Position numbers and translations under genes: made by a program. The notes under the pieces are model-generated. The model was not told where the DNA came from. It did no database searches and was given only the letters and a program-made list of their open reading frames with translations. Source: Paroedura picta (Eukaryota; Chordata; Lepidosauria; Squamata; Gekkonidae). Taken from it: DNA of 64,000 nt. The stretch spans positions 31,629,001 through 31,693,000 of the forward strand of contig NC_135379.1 of the NCBI RefSeq assembly GCF_049243985.1. Reading direction: 5' to 3'. This document shows, piece by piece, positions 11,701 through 20,712 of the stretch (positions are counted from its first letter, which is position 1; the number at the start of each line of letters is the position of its first letter).

Positions 11701-14700
11701 AAGGCATGGCACAGAAGGCATGTCTCTTGCTGCAGGGAAGTAAAATAGGCCTTGTCAGGGCTGTTGTCTCCACCATGAGGCAACCAGCCCAAGGACAAGA
11801 ATGCCACCCACCTAGATACTCTTTCTCTACTGCCACTATCACTTAGATGAACAAAGTGGTAGAATACTACCAGTTAAGGCTGCTGTGGTCAGCTGGATTT
11901 ATTGGACTGTAACTAGACATTGTTGTTTCTTCCACTGAGTTGTAAAACTCAGGACTAGGAACCCAATGTGTAGCATCCATTTGTATGTAGTTCATCATCC
12001 ATGAGAGGATGATGCTTGCTGAATTCTCTTGCTGAATTAGAGCAATGGATTATAATTTCATCGATGCCTTCCTAACATATCCTCATATCTATACAATACA
12101 TTGCATAAAAATTTAATGGTGCGTTTTATTTATTTTATTGCTTGAAACCACCATATCTCTCACTTTGAAAAAAACTGTTCCTGCACACAGTTTCTTTATT
12201 TGCTTACTTCACATACCTACATGCCACAATATCTAAAGTGTGTACAAAGTGGTTGTGTCTATTTAACAGAAATGAATGTGGATGAAAGGTTTAGTCCAAT
12301 TAATTTGGACCTATTTTAATTCAGTTCAGCTAAATTTAATGTTGTTTTTACTTTATTTCAGTATCAATATTTTTTTACAGCTATACAACACTGCCATTGG
12401 ATTCTGTGCAGAATATAAGTCTCAACAGGCTGCTGCTGGTGGTCACATTACATTTTCCCCCTGCAATGGCAATATCAACCAGGTAAGCAGTGTTTGAACA
12501 CAATACTATCAGAACTCTGCTTCACAAAAGTGCTCCTACTTGCACCTTGCAAAAACATTCAGGTGGGTAGCCATATTGGTCTCTCACAAAGGCATAGATG
12601 AGACCAGACTCAGCCCAAATGAGGACATTTTGTCAGCACTACTTGCCTTAAATCATTGCTCACCTGAAATTAATTAGAAAGAAAACAAAGAAATATTACA
12701 CTGGATTTTTAAAAGGATTGATGAAGTATGAAAAAAGAGAGGATAACAAAGTACAATGTAAGAAATTGAGGACTGTCCAAAGATCATAGAATCATAGAAT
12801 AATAGAGTTGGAAGGGGCCTCACGGGTCATCTAGTCCAACCCCCAGCACTATGCAGGACACTCACATCCCAATCACTCATCAACTATAATCTGCCACCCC
12901 TTTGCCTTCACAGAATCAGATTATCTGATAATCATTTAAAGACAACTGAAAAGAAATAGAGCAAGGGGGAAACCTAGAAACAATTATATCAAACAGGAAA
13001 AAGGTAGTGTGGAACAAAAAGAATTATCCAAGACCAGCCTATAGACTGCACATAAGCACTCCCATGTGCCTTCCTTGCCAATTAACTTTGCCGCCTGAAA
13101 CCCTACCTACAGCTGTTAAAATCAAAGCAATTGCACCACAATAGCCACAGCAAAACCCTCTGCAAGGCATGAAGTAGGATAAAGTAATTTAACTCACCAT
13201 AGCTCAGGGCTGGTATAACGCTATGCCAACAACAGGAGTTCTCCTTCTAGGACAGCTTGGTGGCAAGACTAAATAGAGCTTCCTGTCTCCCAGCTGGGAA
13301 CGTCCTCCTTCTCCATTCTTCCTGCTTCGAGAGGAAGAGCAGGTCTAGACTAGGAGTCTTTCACTTTCTATTTTATTCTACTTATTCTATAATGCTAATC
13401 TGTTTCCAACCTGTACTTCCCTCACCTCTTCCCCCTACCTGTTTCTGTCTCTTATCTTGGCTGGCCTGTGCTGCACTTCAATCAAGAGGCACCAGGGGGA
13501 AGCACTGGGTGGCCATTTTAGGAGCCGGAAAAGGGGGGAAATGGTGGCATCACCCAATACCAAAAGGCCAAGACCCCCATAAGCCCTGGACACTCACTGG
13601 AGCAGCAGTGATGGCATCATCAATCTACCATGACAGCTGTCAGAAGATCAGCATGCTTGGCAGCTCACTGTGAAGGTAGATGGGGCCCATCTGCGACACC
13701 TTCCTCTGATGAGGATTAGCTCCAGCTGCAGGCCCTTTGGCTGAGGGCTGCTCCACCCTCCTCTGTGTATTTCAGGAGGATCTTGAGGCAACACGTGTAT
13801 TTCCCTGTTCATCTTCTCAGGCAACTCCTATTCCAATTTGTCATGGCAAAGCTCTGCACCTTTGACTCCCAGTTGCAGACCCTTGGTTCAGGTTCTGGCT
13901 ACTCTCCTGGTCCAAGTTCCTTGGCTCAGATTCTGACTATGCTCCTGACTACATTCCCAGTTCCAGACTTGGCTTGGCTTCTGACCACGCCCCAGCTTCC
14001 GACTCTTGGTTTGGCTTTTGACTCACTCTACTGACCCTGGCTCAGCTTGACTTTGCTCCCCACTCCTCCTGCTGAGTACTGTATCCATAGAAGAGCAGAT
14101 TGGATGGACAAATTAAAATGTTTTGGTCTCTGGCTAGCCCTCTGTCTCGGCATAACCACCAGCCAAGTAGGTGTGGCCTGGCAAGGCGGCATGAGGCAAT
14201 GGAAAACCACCCCTAAATGTCTTGCAAGCCACATGGAGTCACCATGAAGCGGCTGTGATTTGACAACAAAACCCAAAAATGAATTTTAAAATATTGCTGT
14301 TTTCAGTTTAAAGTGCTTGCATCTTGATTGTAACTCAGAGTATTCTTGGCTCCACATTTTGCTTTGGTTTAGTCTACATTTCACAGCCTCAGGAAAACAC
14401 CACGTCCCTAGCATATTAACTTGTATGTAATGCATTTTATAAATGCATACTTAATTTGATATATGTTTTAGATCCCTTCCCCCAAGGCAGAAAATAATTT
14501 CTTAAATATTCATGTTTTTTTTTACTTGCGTTATCCTTTTTGTCTCCTAGCACTTTGAATACAATGGCATGAAGGAAATCTGTTTTGGTTCTTCACAACA
14601 GCTTTGCTTTGATGTCAGGCATGAAAAAGTTGTCCTTCAGAACTGTACAAAGGCAATGGAAAACAGCTCACAACACTGGGATATTGAGGAGGTAATCAAT

Positions 14701-16814
14701 GAGCATGCCCCAAGACAATGAATACCAGAACAGAGTTGGCTTCTGAGCTGACGTACAAATGAGATTGTTAATCTGGGTACTCTGTCACAGTATTATTCCA
14801 AGTTCAACAGGACCAAAACAACAGTACCCCTTTTCTTTATGGAAGTAACACTGTGTGTATGTGGAGTAGCTACATCTACCTAATAGTAACCCAATAGTAA
14901 CTCTTTGGGGATCACCAACACATTTTAAAGCCAATCTATTATTGACATGAATTATATAGTTAACCCTCTCAACCAAGAAAGTTTTGAGATAGCTTATAAA
15001 GAATCATTAAGCACTTTGGGTTGAATTTTATGATTCTCTTCCATTAATAAGACATCTGTCTGCCAAGGCTTCCTGTAAGGGGGAAAAATTCCTCCAATAG
15101 ATAACTGTTTTTTTCCTGCATTTGAGAAACACTTTCTCTGTGAAAGGAACTATTTCTCCATTGAAAGAAGACTTGAGAGAAGGAAGCCCTAGGAAGCAGC
15201 TGGCTGGAATAGAAATCTGTTTTCTACCCATTAAATCACATGAAGCACAACCTTAAGCAAAGTTACTCCCTTTTAAGACTATTGACTTCAATGGACTTAG
15301 AAGGATGAAGATGGTGAAGGTAATGAAGAAGATAAAGGTGATGAAGATGAAGAAGAGTTGGCCTTTATGCCCATTCTTCACTGCACAAAGGAGTCTTAAA
15401 AGCAGCTTACAATTGCCTTCCCTTCCTCTCCCTACAACAGGCACCCTGTGAGGTAGGTGAGGGTGAAATACTTTCTGACAGGACTGCTCAGTCAGAACAG
15501 CACTATCAGGGCTGTGACTTGCCCAAGGTCACCCAGCTGGCTGCATGTGGAGGAGCGGAGAATCAAACCTGACTCACAAGATTTGAAGCTGCCACTCTTA
15601 ACCACTACATCCTGCTGGCGTAGGGTTGCATTGTAAATTTCTCACACTTTCTTTGGTACTCAGGGGAAGAGGTCTGCATTGAGAATACCATGGGTTTTGC
15701 ACCTGAAGTGGCAACTCAAGTCCCTCCCCCCCCCAAACCGAGACAGGCACTGTAGCCAGTGTACATCCCCCCCACAACAACCTCACCACTGCTATCATCT
15801 CTGCCCAAGAGGTTTCTCATTGTTCTTTATTTTCCTGGTCCTCTTTAAAAACAGTTTGGCAAGAGGGTCTCCTTACCTTATGAGACTTCAGTCACCACTT
15901 TGGTTGCCCAAGCAGTCAGAAATGAGGGCCAAACTTGGGTGCAAAGACGTCTTGGGAGTTCAGCAAGGGTTTTTATAGAGGTTGTGGGAGTGAGAAGGTA
16001 AGGAGAAGGTTTTCTCTCTGTTTGCACTTCAGTATGTTAGCATGAAGACTAGGTCAGAAGCTGATCTGGCTAACCAAAAGAAACTAATGCTTGTAACATT
16101 TGTTTCCAATGAGATAAAAAGGTAAAGGTATCTCCTGTACAAGCACCGGATCATGTCTGACCCTTGGGGTGACGCCCTCTAGCGTTTTCATGGCAGACTC
16201 AATACGGGGTGGTTTGCCAGTGCCTTCCCCAGTCATTACCGTTTTACCCCCCAGCAAGCTGGGTACTCATTTTACCGACCTCGGAAGGATGGAAGGCTGA
16301 GTCAACCTTGAGCCAGCTGCTGGGATCGAACCCCCAGCCTCATGGGCAGAGCTTTCAGACTGCATGTCTGCTGCCTTACCACTCTGCACCACAAGAGGCT
16401 CTCCAATGAGATAGCAAAGGGCATTTCCACTTCAGCCTTGTCTTCTGCTCACTTTTACCTTTGTGCTACAGTTGCTCGTGCAAAAGAGAAAGCAGATATA
16501 TAAATATAATGCAAATATGCATTATAGCCTCTCATCTTGTGTGAAAACACCCCAAGGTTATTTGTACCCCTTTTACTATTTGACCTCCCTCAGTTAGAGA
16601 AACTCAGGACTCTTTTGTTTTTAAAGTGCTAGCAATGTTAATGATCAGCTTAACTTTTTTTTTTAATGCTTCTGCACAGAATGGAATGATTGTCCACAAT
16701 CTTTCCGGGAAATGCATTGAGGCCACGAAGACAGACTTGCGCTTGCAAAAATGTATAGACGACACCCATCTGATATGGCAGTTTCAGCAGTCACTCCACC
16801 CAGAGGAGAGATGA
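5604..16814 (+). CDS. GALNT15: GALNT15, polypeptide N-acetylgalactosaminyltransferase 15 (3' seven coding exons, partial)
   Basis: GALNT15 is a type II Golgi membrane enzyme of the GT27 family that transfers GalNAc from UDP-GalNAc to Ser/Thr, the first step of mucin-type O-glycosylation. Seven exons join in frame: 5604-5771, 7094-7211, 7556-7750, 10353-10484, 12381-12482, 14551-14691 and 16680-16814. They encode 329 residues plus the stop, roughly the C-terminal half of a protein of about 640 residues. The first three exons carry the end of the catalytic domain (SPVIDVIDW, ENLELS, WLCGGSVEILPC). The last four carry a ricin-type lectin domain (FCAEY, QHWDIEE, SGKCIEA). The resemblance to human GALNT15, judged from memory, is clear across every exon. 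All junctions keep phase. One donor is GC rather than GT. The 5' exons (membrane anchor, stem, first catalytic half) must lie left of base 1. Confidence 0.93.
5812..5895 (+). mobile_element. hAT-type MITE fragment
   Basis: TTTTTCAACCTATGGGTTGG resembles the terminal part of hAT-type elements such as the one at 9325. Only one end is present. Confidence 0.35.
6121..6187 (-). repeat. tRNA-headed SINE, 3' part (split by an LTR)
   Basis: On the minus strand this is the tail half of the same SINE seen intact at 32704-32894 (compare GAAGCTACCTTATACCGAAT with the copy there). The head half lies at 6482-6628. Confidence 0.7.
6188..6481 (-). mobile_element. Solo LTR of an LTR retrotransposon
   Basis: This 294-bp LTR starts TGTTGGGTCT and ends TTTAACA on the minus strand, with a TATA-like stretch and AATAAA. 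It shares its end (CCCACGGATTTAA-type) with the LTRs at 8684 and 58989. It sits inside a SINE, with traces of a 5-bp target duplication. No internal region remains. Family undetermined; probably moderately old. Confidence 0.7.
6482..6628 (-). repeat. tRNA-headed SINE, 5' part (split by an LTR)
   Basis: Minus strand head with GGGGCCATGGCTCAG (A box region) and GGTTTGACCCCTGGCA (B box region), continuing into the piece at 6121-6187. Confidence 0.7.
7094..7211 (+). CDS. GALNT15: GALNT15 exon: Gal/GalNAc-T motif
   Basis: The exon lies between a CCTTAG acceptor and an AAG|GTAAGC donor. It encodes SPALSGVVVAVDRRYFQNTG followed by SYDSDMILSGAENLELSIK. This covers the region that in the family reads GGENLE. 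Here the second Gly is Ala (GAENLELS). Phase enters with one base and leaves at 0. Confidence 0.92.
7556..7750 (+). CDS. GALNT15: GALNT15 exon: CGGS motif and end of catalytic domain
   Basis: This 195-bp, phase-0 exon lies between TTCCAG and AAG|GTAAAA. It encodes TWLCGGSVEILPCSHVGHVY and continues to RIAETWLDSFKELFY and AFLISK. The W-x-CGG-x-VEI-x-PCS-x-VGH block is diagnostic for polypeptide GalNAc-transferases. Confidence 0.93.
7826..8342. mobile_element. Possible GC-rich MITE
   Basis: Ends show imperfect inverted repeats, GGCCTTTATTGCAC on the left and GTGCAGAAAAGGGCC on the right. The interior is much richer in GC than the surrounding intron. No target duplication was recognised, so the class is open. 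Confidence 0.35.
8684..8990 (+). mobile_element. Solo LTR, same family as 6188 and 58989
   Basis: The right part (AGTAAAGTTGCTGGTTG, GGAGCTGGGTGTCC, then the AACCCATAAATTTAA end) aligns with the LTR at 58989-59264 read on its minus strand. The left boundary is approximate. It is diverged and has no internal region. Confidence 0.6.
9325..9568 (+). mobile_element. hAT non-autonomous element
   Basis: Terminal inverted repeats are CAGTGGTTCTCAACCTGG and, from the right end, CATTGGTTCTCAGCCTTC. The flanks TCCTAGAT and TCCTTGAT form an 8-bp target duplication with one mismatch, the hAT hallmark. Confidence 0.75.
9647..9840 (+). repeat. Interspersed repeat with AGGGTTGCCAA-type ends
   Basis: The stretch opens TAGGGTTGCCAACAATTCC and closes with CTGGAGCTTAGCAGTCCTA, weakly inverted ends. 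From memory this is a common amniote interspersed repeat; its class is not certain. Confidence 0.5.
10353..10484 (+). CDS. GALNT15: GALNT15 exon: linker into the lectin domain, GC splice donor
   Basis: The acceptor is TTAGCAG. The exon encodes AGRLNCSERFQIQQRLGCKG, then FQWFISNVYPELHP and ends at FSGK. RLGC-x-x-F-x-W-(F/Y)-x-x-N-VYPEL is the family's linker signature. The reading continues in phase 0 into LYNTAIGFC of the next exon, which fixes the junction after the AAG of Lys. The base pair after that junction is GC (AAG|GCGAGT), so this intron uses a GC-AG pair unless the base is an error. Confidence 0.88.
10485..12380 (+). other. GALNT15 GC-AG intron
   Basis: The intron starts GCGAGT and ends TTTACAG. 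It contains no repeat that I recognise. The flanking exons join in phase 0 only at this GC boundary, with no GT close enough to keep the conserved FSGK-LYNT junction. Confidence 0.8.
12381..12482 (+). CDS. GALNT15: GALNT15 exon: ricin-type lectin repeat alpha
   Basis: This 102-bp phase-0 exon lies between TTTACAG and CAG|GTAAGC. It encodes LYNTAIGFCAEYKSQQ, AAAGGHITFSPCNGNINQ. Two Cys residues, FC and PC, are placed as in the first lectin subdomain of the family. Confidence 0.9.
12779..12918 (-). repeat. CR1 3' end
   Basis: The plus strand reads ATCATAGAATCATAGAAT, the complement of the CR1 ATTCTATGATTCTATG tail, followed by GGTCATCTAGTCCAACCCCC and the usual CR1 3' UTR. Confidence 0.85.
14165..14270 (+). 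repeat. SINE 3' tail (possibly 5S-derived SINE)
   Basis: GAGGCAATGGAAAACCACCC and ACCATGAAGCGGCTGTGATT resemble, from memory, the GGCAAACCACCTCTG / CCATAAGTCGGCTGCGACTT tail of squamate 5S-derived SINEs. The head is not recognisable. Confidence 0.45.
14551..14691 (+). CDS. GALNT15: GALNT15 exon: ricin-type lectin repeat beta
   Basis: This 141-bp phase-0 exon lies between TCCTAG and GAG|GTAATC. It encodes HFEYNGMKEICFGSSQQLCF, DVRHEKVVLQNCT and SSQHWDIEE. The QHW near the end is the lectin QxW motif. Confidence 0.92.
15303..15619 (-). repeat. tRNA-headed SINE (common family)
   Basis: Minus strand: a GCCAGCAGGATGTAGTGG head, GGTTTGATTCTC-type B box, internal GGTGACCTTGGGCAAGTC, AAGCTGCTTTTAAGACTCC and a (TTC)n-like tail seen as the GAAGATGAAGA repeat at 15303-15357. 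Confidence 0.8.
16117..16401 (-). repeat. Sauria-type SINE, complete
   Basis: Minus strand: a tRNA-derived head GAGCCTCTTGTGGTGCAGAG, a B box GGGTTCGATCCC, a conserved core and a 3' tail of Bov-B type ending in ACCTTTACC. It is flanked by perfect 12-bp direct repeats TCCAATGAGATA (16105-16116 and 16402-16413), so it is fairly young. Confidence 0.92.
16680..16814 (+). CDS. GALNT15: GALNT15 terminal coding exon
   Basis: The exon follows a TGCACAG acceptor and encodes NGMIVHNLSGKCIEATKTDL, then RLQKC and WQFQQSLHPEER before a TGA stop at 16812-16814. It is the third lectin repeat. The C terminus ends in EER, close to the mammalian protein's DER as remembered. The 3' UTR follows directly. Confidence 0.92.
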   Translation, partial: NGMIVHNLSGKCIEATKTDLRLQKCIDDTHLIWQFQQSLHPEER

Positions 16815-17224
16815 GTATGAAGAACTTCCTAAACCTGTTCTTATGTAGTCCATTTATTTCCAGACTGGGAGAAATTGAAAGAGGTCTGTCTCTCTACCTC
16901 AAGCAGAAGATGAATGATGGAGCAGACTCAAGGTTCATGCAATTCTACCCAAAACTAACCACATCAGTTCCAGATGGCAGCTAAAGCCTGACTGTTCCCA
17001 GGAGACAAGATACTAAATAAGTGAAATGAGATGGCTGGGTTTTTAAGAAGTTAAACTTTCTATGTGCTTTCAAGCTACCCAGAATTCTTCGATTACATGG
17101 AATGGCAAGATATAAAGCTTTTATTTACATAGCTGCTGGATGCTGAGGTTTGTCTTTCAAGGAAAGCTGGAAAAGAAATGCCAGAAGGCAAGCATTTATT
17201 TTGATATGTTCTTTAATTTATTAA

Positions 17225-17230
17225 AATAAA
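17225..17230 (+). promoter_or_regulatory. Candidate polyadenylation signal of GALNT15
   Basis: An AATAAA hexamer lies 411 bp after the GALNT15 stop codon, in AT-rich sequence. It would give a short 3' UTR. A further AATAAA near 18671 probably belongs to an LTR-like repeat. Confidence 0.45.
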
Positions 17231-19907
17231 TTAACACTATTTTTTTGAAGCTTAAGAAACTCTTTCTCAAGAGCATCAGTGTGACTCAGGTGAAAGCATG
17301 ACAAGCTGTGCTACTTACCTATGGATTTTAACAGTCTACCCAATATTACCAGACTTCTGTTTCTGGGATCCAGTGATAACATTCTAAGTAACTAATAGTC
17401 ATAAGCTGGTGCACTGACCCAAATACAGCCCTGACTAATTGGGATGGATAAAACAGATCAAGCAAAAATAAAACCACCTATAGCTAGCACAAGTGATCCC
17501 CCTTCTTGGGCTTTTCCCCCAACCATTGCTGGTTAAAATAATATAAATCCAAATTTTAAAGAAAAGACAAATATTTATGAAAGGTCAACTTTATTCGCAA
17601 ATGAGTCATGTTATTGTGAAATTTATATTTAAGTTATCACAAGAGTTGCTCACTGAGCATACAAATTGGAAGGATATGTTAGGTATACCATCGATTTGTT
17701 TGGGGTACCTGCATGTCTTTACAAAAGACTACTTTTTTCACTATAGGTAGTGAAAAATTCCCCTTTTTCCTAATAGCCAGGGAATGACCATTGTTTATAT
17801 AGAAGAACTGTCCTGTTCTGGCCTCCACCCTGTCCTCTTGGATTTTCCCTCTGTTCATCTGCTGCCACCACCTGGCCTTTGTAGGAATTGCCCACAGTTC
17901 CCCAGTTAGTGAATGCAGGTACATGCAGCATATACATGTGTATGGAGCACTGTTTGTCCCTGGCCCACTGCTAGTCCTACCCAATGCAACTGCTTTTACC
18001 ATTAGGGGGTCCTGCTAGGCCTCAGTGAGAAGGGAAGGGGCTCCAGCACCAGGAGGAGGATCTGCTCCCCAGTCTTCTGAGCACAAACAGCTACAATAGC
18101 CTTGGTCTGCTTCTGGTACTCTTTAAATAGCCATGGGATGCCATACCCCCTTGGCCATTTCTGCCCCTGCCCTCGTGACCAGAAGTACTAGGGATTGGAG
18201 GAAAGCTCTCCTTAACCTGGGCAGGTTCATCTCGCCTCCCTCTACATGGAATTATGGCAAATGCCTTTCTCTATCAGAGGTCAGCTAGGCTGTTGTTCCC
18301 TCTCCCCAGGATCTGATTCCTCACCTCTACAGTGGGTACCATGTGAAAATGCTTGTTGTATTGTTCTAACCTTTTGGTTAGAGTTAGCTGGCAGCCATTC
18401 AGTCCTGGGAATCTTACAACTCCTTTGCTGGGCCCCTTCCATTCCACCCCTTTTGTAATCCATGCCCCCTTAGGCCAGCCCGGCACCTGGGCGTACCTTT
18501 CTGATAAGTGACCAGCCCCCACCATTGCCATGCCACTATCTGCATCTCAAGGCAAAGTGTTACCTTGTGGGAGAATGGGGGCTAACGATCCAAAAGCAAC
18601 ATAGGACCCGAGCTGAGGGCCTCTCCTTAGTTCAAGCAAAGAGTGTGCTTGTTGCTACTTCAATGCTACCTAATAAAGAAGTCTGATTTTTACAATCACG
18701 AGTCTTGTTTGTGTCTGTGGGGGCCAATCTTCACACTTACAACCTGCCTGCAGCCCATTTCCCATGAGTTCTCCCTGGTTGTTCTGGCACCAGAACAGCC
18801 TTACTCCTGACCAAGTTCCATCCCAACACAACAAAGGCTGTCAGTGGTCATCGTGGGAGAGAAAGGTAGAACTTGCATTGTTGCAGGTGGTAAAATTGGG
18901 TAGGGTCCTGCCACTCAACATTGCGAATATCTGTTAGAAACTGTCAACATGCATTCAACCTACAAATGGCCAGAATCTCAATAAATGTGGGGTTTAGATC
19001 ACACATTCAGGTATACTTAAGTTCAATGTAACATCAAAATTTCTCAATTTATGTATAAAGAAAAATCAAGGGTAACCTGTAATTTGTAAATGAGACTTAT
19101 GGTGTTAACAGGAATTGGAGCAGGCCAAGGAGAGCAGGAGGGTAACAGGACTTCACTCCCAGCCCTATACTTAATTATGTGCTGGATTGTTACCAAACTC
19201 CTTCTGAAAGATCCCTTGCTACCATGTGCCATGATCCAGTGAACCTGTTTCAGAGGCCATAGCAACCTTTTGGATTCTTTTCTGTATGTACAGGAAGAAG
19301 CCTAGCATCTGGGATCAGAGCTCACTAAAACATGCCCTTGTTTCTGGCTAAACCCATCCCAGTGATGTCAGAATATAGGCCACTGCAAATGAAAAAAAAA
19401 ACCCTTAGGCTTTATTTAAAATATATAAATTAAATATTTTAAAACCAGCTTCTTTAAACTTTGTCGTGAACAGTGTTTTAGTGCCACCTGCAGGTCACCA
19501 AAAGCAATTGCTTTAACAACATATAGCTGTAACACATTGAATAGCAAATGATGTTGGCCAAAATGTTTATCTGGAAAGCATAGGAAAAGGGCTCTGCCAT
19601 ATTAAATGAGCATTTAAAACATCTACCTTGATTTTTAATAGTCCAACACCAGTAATGGGTTGTGACAGTAAAGACAGATGATGAACCTGCTCATGCTTGT
19701 ACATACTCTAAAATCAAGATTAAAGAAAAAAATAACTGAGCAATGTTTAAATTGTATTGAGACAAGATCTCATAATTTTAAATTTGGGGGGGGGGGGAAG
19801 TTATAGGAAGAAAGTCTAATAAAACCAAAATGTAGTGCACGGCTAGAAAAATTCTCTCTAAAATGAAATTATTAATGGAAATGGTCAATGCTCTTACAAA
19901 TCTTATA
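17231..19907. other. Convergent intergenic region GALNT15 / DPH3
   Basis: This lies between the probable 3' ends of GALNT15 (+) and DPH3 (-). It has a possible solo LTR at 18566-18735 and a pyrimidine-rich, GC-elevated stretch at 17690-18560 that may be older repeat. I see no convincing open reading frame. Confidence 0.6.
18566..18735 (+). mobile_element. Possible solo LTR
   Basis: The stretch begins TGTGGGAGA and ends TCTTCACA, with AATAAAGAAG and a GTGTCTGTGGGGGCC segment typical of the R-U5 part of LTRs. No clear target duplication was seen. The family is unknown, and the sequence just left may be related. Confidence 0.4.
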
Positions 19908-19913
19908 TTTATT
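19908..19913 (-). promoter_or_regulatory. Candidate polyadenylation signal of DPH3
   Basis: On the minus strand this reads AATAAA, about 735 bases after the DPH3 stop. It would give a long 3' UTR. No other AATAAA closer to the stop was noticed. Confidence 0.35.
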
Positions 19914-20646
19914 TTTCAGTTCATACCCCTCCCCTCCCAGCATGCCAGTTCAGGAGAAAGACTGAAATTCTTGAAAAGCTTGAGCTGAATTAAATCTTGA
20001 AACTGCAAATCCAACTGGAAACCTGAAGTCAACTGACATGGGTGCATGTAACTACGCTCAAGATCAGGCTGCATGCTGTTTGGAAAACCCCAAGCAATTA
20101 CTACCTTTGCTTCCCCACTAAGATGGATGGCAACGTTGCAGTTAGCCGACACATTTGTCCAAATTCAGCTAGTTTGAAATTAAGCTACTTTCTTTAAACC
20201 GAGAAAGAGAGGGATAGAAAATTGTTACAAACTTGAGTTCAACTAACTGGGCTGATGATACAGTCCATGTTCCATCATTCACAAAATGACTCAAGCAGCA
20301 CAATACCCAGTATTCTTGCTCTTCAGTACAGGGACCTATGTTTCATCCTGATCACCATCGGGAAGGATCCAGCATCTGCAATCCACTGGTTGTTTCCAAG
20401 TATTTGCTAGGCTTAGAATAAATACTTTGGACAATTTCAGCAACTCCAGACTTTGCCTGTCTCCACTGCAAGCCATAAGAGATTACTGTCTCTTTAAATA
20501 TATTAATAATGTCTAAAAGCTCCAAAACACACTCGATATTTTGAAATCAGTTCTTTCTCTCATATTACAGAAGCAGCTGGCAAGGAAACAATTGTACATC
20601 TTCTGCTTGGATTCTGCTTCCCCATCTTTAATTGGCACCATGACCA

Positions 20647-20712
20647 TCAGCATTTAACCAATTCCTTGTTTGTGGTTGGCGCTGAGACTTCTTCACCACA
20701 CATAAATTGATC
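20647..20712 (-). CDS. DPH3: DPH3 exon 3 (terminal)
   Basis: The acceptor is AATGTAG. The exon encodes [21 protein letters not shown], then TGA. It matches the known C terminus in pattern, with Met in place of Val after DQF. Confidence 0.95.
   Translation of the reverse strand, partial: DQFMCGEEVSAPTTNKELVKC

Larger units (their letters stand above)
12483..14550 (+). other. GALNT15 intron
   Basis: The intron has a canonical GTAAGC donor and TCCTAG acceptor. It holds a CR1 3' end at 12779-12918 and a SINE-type 3' tail near 14165-14270. The GC-richer part between 13250 and 14040 has no product I recognise. Confidence 0.7.

Noticed and set aside
16117-16401. tRNA gene, from visible A and B boxes
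   Set aside because: The boxes belong to SINE heads here and at other SINE copies. None folds into an isolated, intact tRNA with a proper acceptor stem that I could see.
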